DNA from: Actinoallomurus bryophytorum | Lineage (GTDB): Bacteria > Actinomycetota > Actinomycetes > Streptosporangiales > Streptosporangiaceae | Direction: 5' to 3' | Assembly (NCBI RefSeq): GCF_006716425.1 | Contig: NZ_VFOZ01000003.1 | Coordinates: forward strand, 405,928-469,927 | DNA length: 64,000 bases | In this document: piece by piece, positions 24,201 through 31,747 of the stretch | Position numbering within the stretch: position 1 is the first letter of the stretch | How the letters are laid out: each line of letters starts with the position of its first letter | The notes under the pieces: generated by a model | The model's database searches: none | What the model was told of the DNA's origin: nothing | Seen by the model: only the letters and a program-made list of their open reading frames with translations | Program-made: the position numbers and the translations under genes

Positions 24201-26677
24201 GACACACGCTCCACGGTGCCGGCCGTGCCGTCGACCGTGACCAGCTCGCCGTCACGCAGCAGCCGGGTCGCGCGCCCGGTGGCCACGGTGGCCGGCACCC
24301 GGTACTCGCGGGCGATGATCGCCGGGTGGGAGAGCAGACCGCCGGTGTCGGTGACCAGCGCGCCGATGCTGGGGAACAGCACGGACCACACCGGAGAGGT
24401 GATCGGGCAGACCAGTACGTCGCCGGCACGGATCTTCCCGAACTCCCCCTCGTCCTGGACGATGCGAACGGGCCCGGTGTAGCGCCCGGCGGAAACCCCG
24501 ATGCCCTGCAGCCGATCACCGTCCACGGGGACGCCGGCCTGCGCCTGGGGGCCGAGGACCAGGTCCACGAGCCACAGGAGCGCTTTCATGGCGAACCGCG
24601 CCTCGGCGGGCAGCGGGTCCAGCGACGGCGGAGGTCCGGGATCCCTGCCGTACGAGGACGGCCCCGGGTGGGCGAGCACCCAGGCCCGCTCGCCCTTGCG
24701 CCGCACGACCAGGTCGCGCCGGTCGTCACCGGAGCGCAGCGCGGCGCGAACCTCCGCCGGCTCCAGGAAGAACACGTCGTCGCGGTGGACGATCTGGCCT
24801 CGGCGGGCGAGCCGCCGGCCGAACTCCAGAGCGGCCAGGCGTACCAGCGCGATCGGCCCGCTGACGGTGACGAACTCGTTGTCCTCGCGGACCGGATAGG
24901 CGCGCCGGGCGCGGGTGAGCGCCCGCTCGAAGCGCCGCCGATCGGCGGGCGGTCGCGCCGCCAGCCTGCCGCGGGCCTCGCGCTCGGCCTCGGCGCGGCA
25001 CGCTTCGGACGTCGCGTCCTCCGCCCGCGGGTCGTAGCCCCGGGCGAGCTGGTCGCGGATCAGCCCGAGCGTGAGCCCGGGGAGCTCGGCGATGGTCGGA
25101 TCGGCCACCTCGTAGCGCACCGCCCGGCAGCCGTACTCACGCTGGTAGACGGCGAGCGCCGCGGTGAACTCGGCGTCCGCGCCGGTCCGCGGCTCGGTCA
25201 TCGGACCGGCCCGCTCGACCAGCTCACGTACCGCCGGGCGGGCCGCCGCGAGCGCGGTCAGGTCGGCGAGCCGGCGCGCCGGCTCGGTCGAACGCCGGGA
25301 AAGACCCGACAACAGCGTCAAGGCTCGCGCGTCATCCCAGCCCAGCAGGTCGCGGCAGGTGACCGCGAGGTCGGCGAGCATCAGCCCGATCGCCGGGTGC
25401 AGCCGCATGTGCACGAAGTCGCCGTCGTCGTGCAGGGCGACGACGGCGTCGAGGTGCCGGTCGAGCTCCTCGTCGGAGTAGCCGCTCGGGTCGACATCGC
25501 GCAGCCGCGCGAACCGGCCGGCGAACTCCGGCAGCCAGACGTCCTCCCAGCGTTCGACGAGCCGCCCCGCCGTGTCCGCGCGGATCGCGCGGACACAGGT
25601 GCGGATCCGCCTCCGCAGCGCCGGCACACATCGGATGAGCAGCGGCCACAGCCGGCTCGGCGGGGCACCGCGGTCCTTGCCGCCCAGTGGCACCAGCCGC
25701 AAGTACTCCCAGCCCCCGATGTCGCGTACGTCCAAGCCCTCCAGCAGGAAACCATGCTCGGCGAACGCGTCCCGTAAGGCCCGGGTGCGCACCTCGAACA
25801 GGGCCCGCATGAACGGCGACCACGGCTGGGGAGCGTGTGTGGCCTCGCGGGTCCAGTACCCGGGCGGCGGCTCGACCGGGACCGGCACCGGTTCGGGGAG
25901 GGGCTCCGGTAGTGCGGTGATCGGCCGGGCCTGGAGCAGGAACAGCCCGCCCTCGGCGAGCGCCCATTCGATGTCCTGGGGTACGCCCTCGTGCGCCTCC
26001 ACCCGCCGGGCCAGCTCGGCGACCGATCGGACCTGAGCCGCGTCGACCGCGTCCTCCGGGTGCGCACCACAGGTCGCCGTACCGCCCCGCACCACCCATT
26101 CGTCCGGGCAGGTCGCCCCGGAGACGAGCCGGTCCCCCAGACCGTGTACGGCGCTGACCACCACCTCCCCCCGCTCGCCGGTGACCGGGTTGGCGGTGAA
26201 CGCCACGCCGGCCGCCTCGGCGGGCACCAGCCGCTGGACGAGCACCGCGAGCCGGCTGTCCTGCGGCAGGCCGTGGGCCTCGCGGTAGAGGCGGACGTGC
26301 GCCAGGCGACCTGACGTCCAGCACGCGACCACCGCCGCCAGCAGCGGCTCCCCGGCCCTCACGTCCAGCACGGTCTCGTACTGCCCGGCGTGCGAGGCGT
26401 CTTCGCCGTCCTCCTCGACGCCCGAGGAACGCACGGCCAGCGGTCCGCCCCCCAGCCGCCCGGCCGCGGTCAGGACGGCCGCCGCCAACCGGTCGTCGAG
26501 ACGACCGCCGACCAGCGCGCGGTCCAGCGTCCCGGCCGGAATCACGAAGCCGTCCGGCACCGGGAACCCGGCCGCCCGCAGCCGGCCCAGACTCGCCGCC
26601 TTACCCCCGGCCTCCGCCGGACCCAGCCGGCCGGCCTCGTCCAAAGCCACGATGTCGCACGTCCGCTGACCGACCAC
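24197..26677 (-). CDS. PEP-utilising/ATP-grasp phosphotransferase (rifampin-phosphotransferase-like)
   Basis: This 826-residue protein starts at GTG 26677, with GAAGGAG seven bases upstream. The N-terminal PPDK-type ATP-binding domain (about 1-300) has GGKAASLGRL, AVRSSGVEEDGEDASHAGQ and PQDIEWALAEGGLFLLQARP. A variable central domain follows. The C-terminal swivelling domain carries the catalytic His in TGGLLSHPAIIARE. No PEP-binding barrel is present. This is the plan of rifampin phosphotransferases, which use ATP to phosphorylate the drug, but related proteins of other function share it. The rifamycin-associated promoter element was not found upstream, so the substrate stays open. It heads an operon with a methyltransferase and a LAL regulator. 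Confidence 0.85.
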   Translation of the reverse strand: MVGQRTCDIVALDEAGRLGPAEAGGKAASLGRLRAAGFPVPDGFVIPAGTLDRALVGGRLDDRLAAAVLTAAGRLGGGPLAVRSSGVEEDGEDASHAGQYETVLDVRAGEPLLAAVVACWTSGRLAHVRLYREAHGLPQDSRLAVLVQRLVPAEAAGVAFTANPVTGERGEVVVSAVHGLGDRLVSGATCPDEWVVRGGTATCGAHPEDAVDAAQVRSVAELARRVEAHEGVPQDIEWALAEGGLFLLQARPITALPEPLPEPVPVPVEPPPGYWTREATHAPQPWSPFMRALFEVRTRALRDAFAEHGFLLEGLDVRDIGGWEYLRLVPLGGKDRGAPPSRLWPLLIRCVPALRRRIRTCVRAIRADTAGRLVERWEDVWLPEFAGRFARLRDVDPSGYSDEELDRHLDAVVALHDDGDFVHMRLHPAIGLMLADLAVTCRDLLGWDDARALTLLSGLSRRSTEPARRLADLTALAAARPAVRELVERAGPMTEPRTGADAEFTAALAVYQREYGCRAVRYEVADPTIAELPGLTLGLIRDQLARGYDPRAEDATSEACRAEAEREARGRLAARPPADRRRFERALTRARRAYPVREDNEFVTVSGPIALVRLAALEFGRRLARRGQIVHRDDVFFLEPAEVRAALRSGDDRRDLVVRRKGERAWVLAHPGPSSYGRDPGPPPSLDPLPAEARFAMKALLWLVDLVLGPQAQAGVPVDGDRLQGIGVSAGRYTGPVRIVQDEGEFGKIRAGDVLVCPITSPVWSVLFPSIGALVTDTGGLLSHPAIIAREYRVPATVATGRATRLLRDGELVTVDGTAGTVERVS

Positions 26678-26736
26678 AGCACCGCTCCTTCGCCGATCGG
26701 ATACGTCCAGCATCGGCCTGCGCCGGCGCCTCGGCC

Positions 26737-26757
26737 GATACGTATCCCTACGTATCC
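26737..26757. promoter_or_regulatory. TACGTATCC direct repeats / palindromic operator
   Basis: TACGTATCC occurs at 26739-26747 and 26749-26757, one helical turn apart. The first copy lies within a perfect 10-bp palindrome, GATACGTATC (26737-26746). A related GGATACGTC lies at 26699-26707. The cluster is 60-80 bp upstream of the PEP-utilising gene start and could be the binding site of a regulator, possibly the operon's own LAL protein. Function is inferred. Confidence 0.4.
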
Positions 26758-26815
26758 GCGTCGGGCGATGGCCGGGACCTGAGGCCGCGGTGGATCGGCT
26801 CGTCCCCCGCGCGGG

Positions 26816-27475
26816 TCAGCGGCGCAGCGCCCGGCGGGCGAGCCGGTTCCCGAGGAACTGCCCCGCCTGCACGATCACGACGATCGTGGCGACGGTGATG
26901 TAGACGATCGGCCAGTTGTAGCGCTGTGACCCGTAGGTGATCGCGAAGTCGCCCAGGCCACCGCCGCCGAAGAGCCCGGCCTGCGCGGACATGTCGACGA
27001 CCGCGACGAAGATGAACGTGTAGCCGAGGATGATCGGACCGAGCGCCTCCGGGATGAGCACCGTGACGATGATGCCCACCGGCCGGGCCCCGGCCGCGCG
27101 CGCCGCCTCGATCACGCCGGGGCCGACCGTCAGCAGGTTCTGCTCGACGATGCGGCTGACCGCGAACGCCGCGGACAGCGACAGCGCGAAGGTGACCGCG
27201 TTCGTACCGATCGTCGTGCCGAGGGTGTTCAGCATCAGCGGCTGGATCGCGGTGAGGAAGATGACGAACGGGATCGGCCGTACGACGTTGACGAGGACGT
27301 TGACGGCGACGTACACGGGCCGGTTGGCCATGAGGTTGCCCGGCCGGGTGGCGTACAGGACGAGCCCGATGGCCAGGCCGAGCACACCACCGGCCACCAC
27401 CGAGATGACCACGATGTAGAAGGTCTGCCCGATCGCCTGCCGGAAGACCGGCAGGTTGGTGAGGAACTCGTGCAT
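26816..27475 (-). CDS. metI: Methionine ABC transporter permease
   Basis: This 219-residue integral membrane protein with five predicted helices is the permease of a MetNIQ-type importer. It contains the permease signature region EAARAAGARPVGIIVTVLIPEALGP, where the EAA-type loop meets the ATPase. NVVRPIPFVIFLTAIQP and GLFGGGGLGDFAI are typical of MetI. It is third in the operon after metQ and metN. Its start codon lies one base from the metN stop. It would import methionine or a related sulfur compound. Confidence 0.93.
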   Translation of the reverse strand: MHEFLTNLPVFRQAIGQTFYIVVISVVAGGVLGLAIGLVLYATRPGNLMANRPVYVAVNVLVNVVRPIPFVIFLTAIQPLMLNTLGTTIGTNAVTFALSLSAAFAVSRIVEQNLLTVGPGVIEAARAAGARPVGIIVTVLIPEALGPIILGYTFIFVAVVDMSAQAGLFGGGGLGDFAITYGSQRYNWPIVYITVATIVVIVQAGQFLGNRLARRALRR

Positions 27476-27476
27476 C

Positions 27477-28547
27477 TCAGTCCTCCTCCGTCAGCTCGAC
27501 GCCGTCGGACCGCAGCGCCGCCAGCGACGCGTCCACGGCGTCCGGCGGCCCCGTAAGTTCGAAGGTGAGACTCCCGACAGGTCTGTCCTGCAGCTCGCTG
27601 ATGCCGCCGAAGACGATCTCCGCCGCGACCTCGTGGCGCAGGAACGTGGCGGCGAGCGCGGTCTGGAAGCCGGTACGGTCGCGCACCCGTACGGTGACGA
27701 GACGCCCGGAGTGCGTGCGCCGCAGCCGCGCCAGCGTCGCGGCCGACGGACGGTCGCGCAGGGTGGTGCCGACGAAGCGGGCGGCGGCCTCGGTGCTCGG
27801 GTGCGCGAAGACCTCGTACAGGCTCCCGGACTCGACGAGCTCGCCTCCGTCGAGTACCGCCACCCGGTCCGCGATGCTGCGGATGACGTCCAGTTCGTGG
27901 GTGATGATGACGATCGTGACGCCCAGTTCGCGGTTGATGCGCCGGAGCAGGGCGAGCACCTCGCCCGTCGTCTCCGGGTCGAGCGCGCTCGTGGCCTCGT
28001 CGGCGAGCAGCAGCGAGGGTTCGGTGGCCAGGGCCCGTGCGATCCCCACCCGCTGTTTCTGCCCGCCGGACAGTTGCTCCGGATGGTCGTGGGCACGGTC
28101 CAGCAGCCCCACGAAGTCCAGCAGCCGCGCCACCCTGCGGTCGCGTTCGGGCTGCCCGACTCCGGCGACCTTGAGCGGGTACGCGACGTTGCCCGCGACG
28201 GTACGCGACCGGAACAGGTTGAACTGCTGGAAGATCATGCCGATGTCGCGCCGTACGTTTCGCCGATCGCGTTCGGACAGGGCCGTGACCTCGTGCGGCC
28301 CGACATGGATCCGCCCTTCGGTGGGCGTCTCCAGGCCGTTGATCAGCCGTACCAGCGTGCTCTTGCCGGCGCCGGAGTGGCCGATGACGCCGAAGACCTC
28401 GCCGCGGGCGACCTCCAGGCTCACATCGCGCAACGCGGTCAACGGCGTGCCGCGCCGGCCGTTCCCGGGAAAACGCTTGGTCACGTGCTCGATACGGACG
28501 TACGGCTCGGAGCCGGCCGGCTCGGCGTCTCTGGTGGTGACGGACAT
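27477..28547 (-). CDS. metN: Methionine ABC transporter ATPase
   Basis: This protein is 356 residues from ATG 28547; an in-frame GTG at 28568 would add seven. It has Walker A GHSGAGKS, Q-loop region GMIFQQFNLF, signature LSGGQKQR, Walker B LLLADEATSALD and an H-loop in IIITHELD. The C-terminal ~100 residues form the regulatory ACT-like (NIL) domain that binds methionine and inhibits transport. RTVAGNVAYPL is characteristic of MetN. It pairs with MetI and MetQ encoded on either side. Confidence 0.95.
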   Translation of the reverse strand: MSVTTRDAEPAGSEPYVRIEHVTKRFPGNGRRGTPLTALRDVSLEVARGEVFGVIGHSGAGKSTLVRLINGLETPTEGRIHVGPHEVTALSERDRRNVRRDIGMIFQQFNLFRSRTVAGNVAYPLKVAGVGQPERDRRVARLLDFVGLLDRAHDHPEQLSGGQKQRVGIARALATEPSLLLADEATSALDPETTGEVLALLRRINRELGVTIVIITHELDVIRSIADRVAVLDGGELVESGSLYEVFAHPSTEAAARFVGTTLRDRPSAATLARLRRTHSGRLVTVRVRDRTGFQTALAATFLRHEVAAEIVFGGISELQDRPVGSLTFELTGPPDAVDASLAALRSDGVELTEED

Positions 28548-28596
28548 ATCGCACCGGTGGCCCGGCACCGTACGGTCCGGGCCACCTCTCCTTTTC

Positions 28597-29553
28597 CTAC
28601 TTCTGCGCCGCCTGGGCCTGTGCCTGGACGGTCTTCAGCTCCGCCTGCAACGTCGCCGGCGTCACGTCGCGGAACACCGCGGTGCCTCCGTTGGCCGTCT
28701 GGACGCCCTTCTCCACCGATGGGTCGTGGTACAGCGCGGCCAGCTTCAGGTACGTCGGGTTGTCCTTGTCCGCGGCGCGGGAGACGAAGAGGTTCACGTA
28801 CGGGGCGGCGATCGGGCTGGCCGGGTCGTCCTGGAATATCGCGTCCGACTTCGCCAGCTTCGCGCTCGTCGCGTAGTTGTTGTTGACGATCGCCGCGGCC
28901 GCCGAGCCGTTGAGTACGGCCCGCGCGGTCTGTGACGCGTCCAGGGTGACGACGTCGACCCGGTGCGAGGTGATGTCGGAGGTGCTGGAGAACGCGGTGC
29001 CGCCGTTCTTCAGCGTCACCAGCTTGGCGGCCTGCAGCACCAGCAGCCCGCGCGCCTCGTTGATCGCGTCGTTCGGGATCGCGACCTTGGCGCCGTCCGG
29101 CAGCGCGGCCGGGGCGTGGTACTTCAGCGCGTAGAGCGGCAGCGGGTAGACCGCCGTCGCGCCGATGGGCTGCAGGTCCTCGTGCGCGGTGACGTTGTAG
29201 TTCGCCAGGTACTGGATGTGCTGGAACTGGTTCAGGTCGAGCTGCTTCTGTTTCAACGCGGGGTTCGGCTGGCTGTAGTCGTTGAAGTTGACATACGTCA
29301 CGGTGACGTTCAGCCGCTTCTTCGCCAGCGCCGCGTAGGTCTTCCAGTACGGCTCGGACGCGTCGGCGACACCGATGCGTACCGTCTTCGCGTCGTCGGA
29401 GCCGCCGGTCACGGCGACGACGACCGCGACGACGACGATGGCGGCCACGACCACGGCCGAGACGATCCAGTTGATGCGTCGCCTGCCGCTGGAGCGGCGT
29501 TCCGGCAACTGGGGCTCGTCCGCCGGTTCGCTGGGCGTGGACGAATCGGACAC
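28597..29553 (-). CDS. metQ: Methionine-binding protein (NlpA/MetQ family)
   Basis: This 318-residue protein has a basic cytoplasmic start (1-27), one hydrophobic anchor (28-48) and a NlpA-type binding domain. Typical segments are VRIGVADASEPYWK, LDLNQFQHIQYL, KVAIPNDAINEARGLLVLQAA and ALVNNNYA-like residues at the end of the ligand site. Unlike most MetQ proteins it has no lipobox Cys and seems to be held by an uncleaved N-terminal helix. GTG 29553 has a GGAGG element with a five-base spacer. It is first in the metQ-metN-metI operon, about 315 bases downstream of the promoter. Confidence 0.9.
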   Translation of the reverse strand: MSDSSTPSEPADEPQLPERRSSGRRRINWIVSAVVVAAIVVVAVVVAVTGGSDDAKTVRIGVADASEPYWKTYAALAKKRLNVTVTYVNFNDYSQPNPALKQKQLDLNQFQHIQYLANYNVTAHEDLQPIGATAVYPLPLYALKYHAPAALPDGAKVAIPNDAINEARGLLVLQAAKLVTLKNGGTAFSSTSDITSHRVDVVTLDASQTARAVLNGSAAAAIVNNNYATSAKLAKSDAIFQDDPASPIAAPYVNLFVSRAADKDNPTYLKLAALYHDPSVEKGVQTANGGTAVFRDVTPATLQAELKTVQAQAQAAQK

Positions 29554-29690
29554 AACAACCTCCGGGGTTCATCGATGAGTGCACCGGCCGGCCACCGTCA
29601 CGTGCGGCGGCCGCCGGGGAGTGAAAGGGAGCAATCGCGTGGATGGGCACGCGAGCGGCGAACGTCGTCAGGAGCGACGCCGTGCCGGTC

Positions 29691-29756
29691 TCATCGGCGA
29701 CAGAGGCTGCTCGCGACGTGCGCGTAGTCGACCACGCGTCGACTGGTCAGCAGCAC
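29691..29756 (-). CDS. Putative leader peptide of the met transporter operon
   Basis: A 21-residue frame (GTG 29756, VLLTSRRVVDYAHVASSLCRR) ends 137 bases before metQ. The TSRR-VD---V-S-LCR pattern matches the short leader peptides found before sulfur-metabolism and transport operons in actinomycetes. These are thought to control transcription or translation through ribosome stalling when cysteine or related amino acids are scarce. The Cys is third from the end. The frame stays open upstream to ATG 29867, which could serve as a near-leaderless start. No strong ribosome binding site decides between the two. Confidence 0.65.
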   Translation of the reverse strand: MLLTSRRVVDYAHVASSLCRR

Positions 29757-29779
29757 CTCACGTAGGAGCGGTCTGCCGG

Positions 29780-29803
29780 CCGGCGAGACCCTGGTCTCGC
29801 CGG
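29780..29803. promoter_or_regulatory. Strong hairpin in the met operon 5' leader
   Basis: Perfect 11-bp arms (29780-29790 and 29793-29803) with a 2-nt spacer lie in the transcribed leader, just before the 21-residue leader peptide. A second inverted repeat, AGTCGAC-5 nt-GTCGACT (29726-29744), lies within the peptide's coding region. These could be alternative structures of an attenuator. No SAM-I or SAM-IV riboswitch core could be recognised. Confidence 0.45.
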
Positions 29804-29874
29804 ATGCGAGCGACCACCCGATGGTCGCGGTCGCGCGGCTCCGCCGGCGCGGCTGACTGGAAAGCATGGTTTTC

Positions 29875-29904
29875 ATACTAGTTAAGTAGGTATTTCTCTC
29901 GCAA
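29875..29904 (-). promoter_or_regulatory. Promoter of the met leader/metQNI operon
   Basis: On the minus strand TTGCGA (29904-29899) and TAGTAT (29880-29875) are separated by 18 bases, a good housekeeping-sigma promoter. Transcription would start near 29868, giving a leader of roughly 315 nt before metQ. The local AT content is well above that of the surrounding DNA. Confidence 0.6.
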
Positions 29905-29928
29905 GTGGCCAGGCCGACGCGAGCACGC

Positions 29929-29982
29929 CCCGTCGGTGACCATGCGGACCCTTACGGAAGGGACCGCATGATCACCGACGGG
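29929..29982. terminator. Long hairpin terminator after the M1 peptidase gene
   Basis: Two 25-bp arms (29929-29953 and 29958-29982) pair with only two mismatches around an ACGG loop. The hairpin begins eight bases beyond the stop codon of the leftward M1 peptidase gene and separates it from the met promoter. Confidence 0.7.
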
Positions 29983-29989
29983 TGGCGGG

Positions 29990-31465
29990 TCAGTGAGCCT
30001 CCAGAGTCCGCGTCTGGCGGATCTCCTTCCAGCTCTTGGGAGTGGTCTTCAGGGCGACCTGCTGGGGCGGGGCGGCAGGGCGGCCGGTGGTGTAGAGCCA
30101 GGTCTGGAAGAGGCTCCCCAGGTTCTTGCCGGAGATCTTCTCGGCCAGCGCCTCGAACTGGGCGGTGGTGGCGTTGCCGTAACGGTGGAGGGTCGCCCAC
30201 GCGCGGAGGATGGTGAAGAACTTCGCGTCGCCGACCGTGGCGCGCAGGGCCTGGAGGGTCAGGGCGCCGCGGTCGTAGACGGCGTCGTCGAACTGGTTGT
30301 CGCCAGGGCCCGGGTCACCGGCCTTGACCTGCCAGAACGGGTCGTCGGCCGGGTAGCTGTCGTACGTCTGCCGCGCGACCTCGGCGGTGGTTCCCTGGCC
30401 GGTCTTCTCCGACCACAGCCACTCGGCGAAGGTGGCGAAGCCCTCGTTCAGCCAGATGTCGCGCCAGGTCGTGAGCGAGACGCTGTCGCCGAACCACTGG
30501 TGGGCGTTCTCGTGCACGATGAGGTACGGCCGGACACCGGTGGAGAAGGCCGCAGGGCTGTAGAAGACCCGGGTCTGCTCCTCCAGCGAGAAGTGCGACG
30601 TGACGTTCGGGACGTAGCCGCCGGCGGAGGTGAAGGGGTAGGGACCGAAGACCGTGCTCTCCCAGTCGATGACCTCACCGGTGGTCTCGACGCTGGCCTT
30701 GGCCGCCGTGAGCAGGGCCGGGTCGACGTCGGGGCTGTAGGCGGTGATCACGGGCAGGCCGCTCTTGGTGCGGCCCTGGTGGATCTCGAACTTGCCCACC
30801 GCGAGGGTGGTCAGGTAGGTCGCCTCCGGCTTGGCCTCGTGCCACTTGTACGTGGTCCAGCCGCCCGCCGTACGGGCGCCGTGGGGTTCGCCGCTGCTGA
30901 TCGTCTGCAGGCCTTCGGGCACGGTGATCGTGATGTCGTAGGTGGCCTTGTCGAGCGGGTGGTCGTTGCTGGGGAACCACCACCAGGCGCTTTCGGGCTC
31001 CTGCGCCGCGACCGCGCCGTCGGGGGTCTTCGCCCAGCCGACGTAGTCGTTGTACTTCTTCGTCGACGGCACGCCGGAGTAGGTCACCGTGATGGCGATC
31101 GACGCGCCCTTTCGCAGGACACGGGCGGGGGTGATCACCAGCTCGTGCGCGCCGGACGTGGTGAACGACGCCTTGCGGCCGTTGACCGTGACCGCCTGGG
31201 TGTCCAGCAGGAAGTCGAGGTCGAAACGGGACAGGTCCTGGGTGGCCCGCGCCGTGATCCTCGCGGTGCCCTGCAGCGTGTCGGTGGCGGGCTGGTACTT
31301 CAGGCCGAGGTCGTAGTGCGAGACGTCATATCCGCCGTTCCCGTAGTCCGGATAGTACGGGTCGCCGATACCGGGCGCTCCTGGCGCGGCGGCGCTCGCC
31401 GCGGTGGCGAACAGCAGAACGCCGGCAGCACCGACGGCGACCGCAAGAAGCGGCGTTTTCCGCAT
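29990..31465 (-). CDS. Secreted M1-family zinc aminopeptidase
   Basis: This 491-residue protein begins with a clear signal peptide (residues 1-26, cleavage near ASAAAP). The zinc site HENAH lies at 318-322, with E319 catalytic and the third ligand E341 in the WLNEGFATF segment. The substrate-side motif reads SLEEQTR near 293-299 rather than GAMEN, as in many secreted actinobacterial M1 enzymes. It lacks the large C-terminal domain of full-length aminopeptidase N. ATG 31465 follows AAGGAG. It is expected to trim peptides outside the cell. Confidence 0.92.
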   Translation of the reverse strand: MRKTPLLAVAVGAAGVLLFATAASAAAPGAPGIGDPYYPDYGNGGYDVSHYDLGLKYQPATDTLQGTARITARATQDLSRFDLDFLLDTQAVTVNGRKASFTTSGAHELVITPARVLRKGASIAITVTYSGVPSTKKYNDYVGWAKTPDGAVAAQEPESAWWWFPSNDHPLDKATYDITITVPEGLQTISSGEPHGARTAGGWTTYKWHEAKPEATYLTTLAVGKFEIHQGRTKSGLPVITAYSPDVDPALLTAAKASVETTGEVIDWESTVFGPYPFTSAGGYVPNVTSHFSLEEQTRVFYSPAAFSTGVRPYLIVHENAHQWFGDSVSLTTWRDIWLNEGFATFAEWLWSEKTGQGTTAEVARQTYDSYPADDPFWQVKAGDPGPGDNQFDDAVYDRGALTLQALRATVGDAKFFTILRAWATLHRYGNATTAQFEALAEKISGKNLGSLFQTWLYTTGRPAAPPQQVALKTTPKSWKEIRQTRTLEAH

Positions 31466-31747
31466 CTGGGGCTCTCCTTCGCATTTCCGGATTAGGTTGT
31501 CGAAATACCAGGGAACCTACCGCGCCAGCCCTGGAGCGTCACCCCGAGGCGCCGGGCGAAGAACGCCGCCGAACGCTTTCGAGAACTCACCGTCACGGTC
31601 TCTGGTCAAGAACGCGACCCGGCCGGCGCGCTCCCCCGCGCCCATGAGCAGGTCCCGTACCGGAAAGGCGGGCCCCGGACCGTCCCCCCGTACGCGAGGC
31701 GCACTCGTCCTCACCTGGCCTGGCGCTTTTCCTTCTCGTGCGGACGC

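Noticed and set aside
24197..26677. Firm annotation as rifampin phosphotransferase
   Set aside because: Domain order fits, but no rifamycin-associated element was found upstream and the central domain is too divergent to judge by eye. Kept as RPH-like.
29554..29867. SAM riboswitch before metQ
   Set aside because: The conserved cores of SAM-I, SAM-II and SAM-IV were looked for by eye and not seen. A covariance-model search would settle it.
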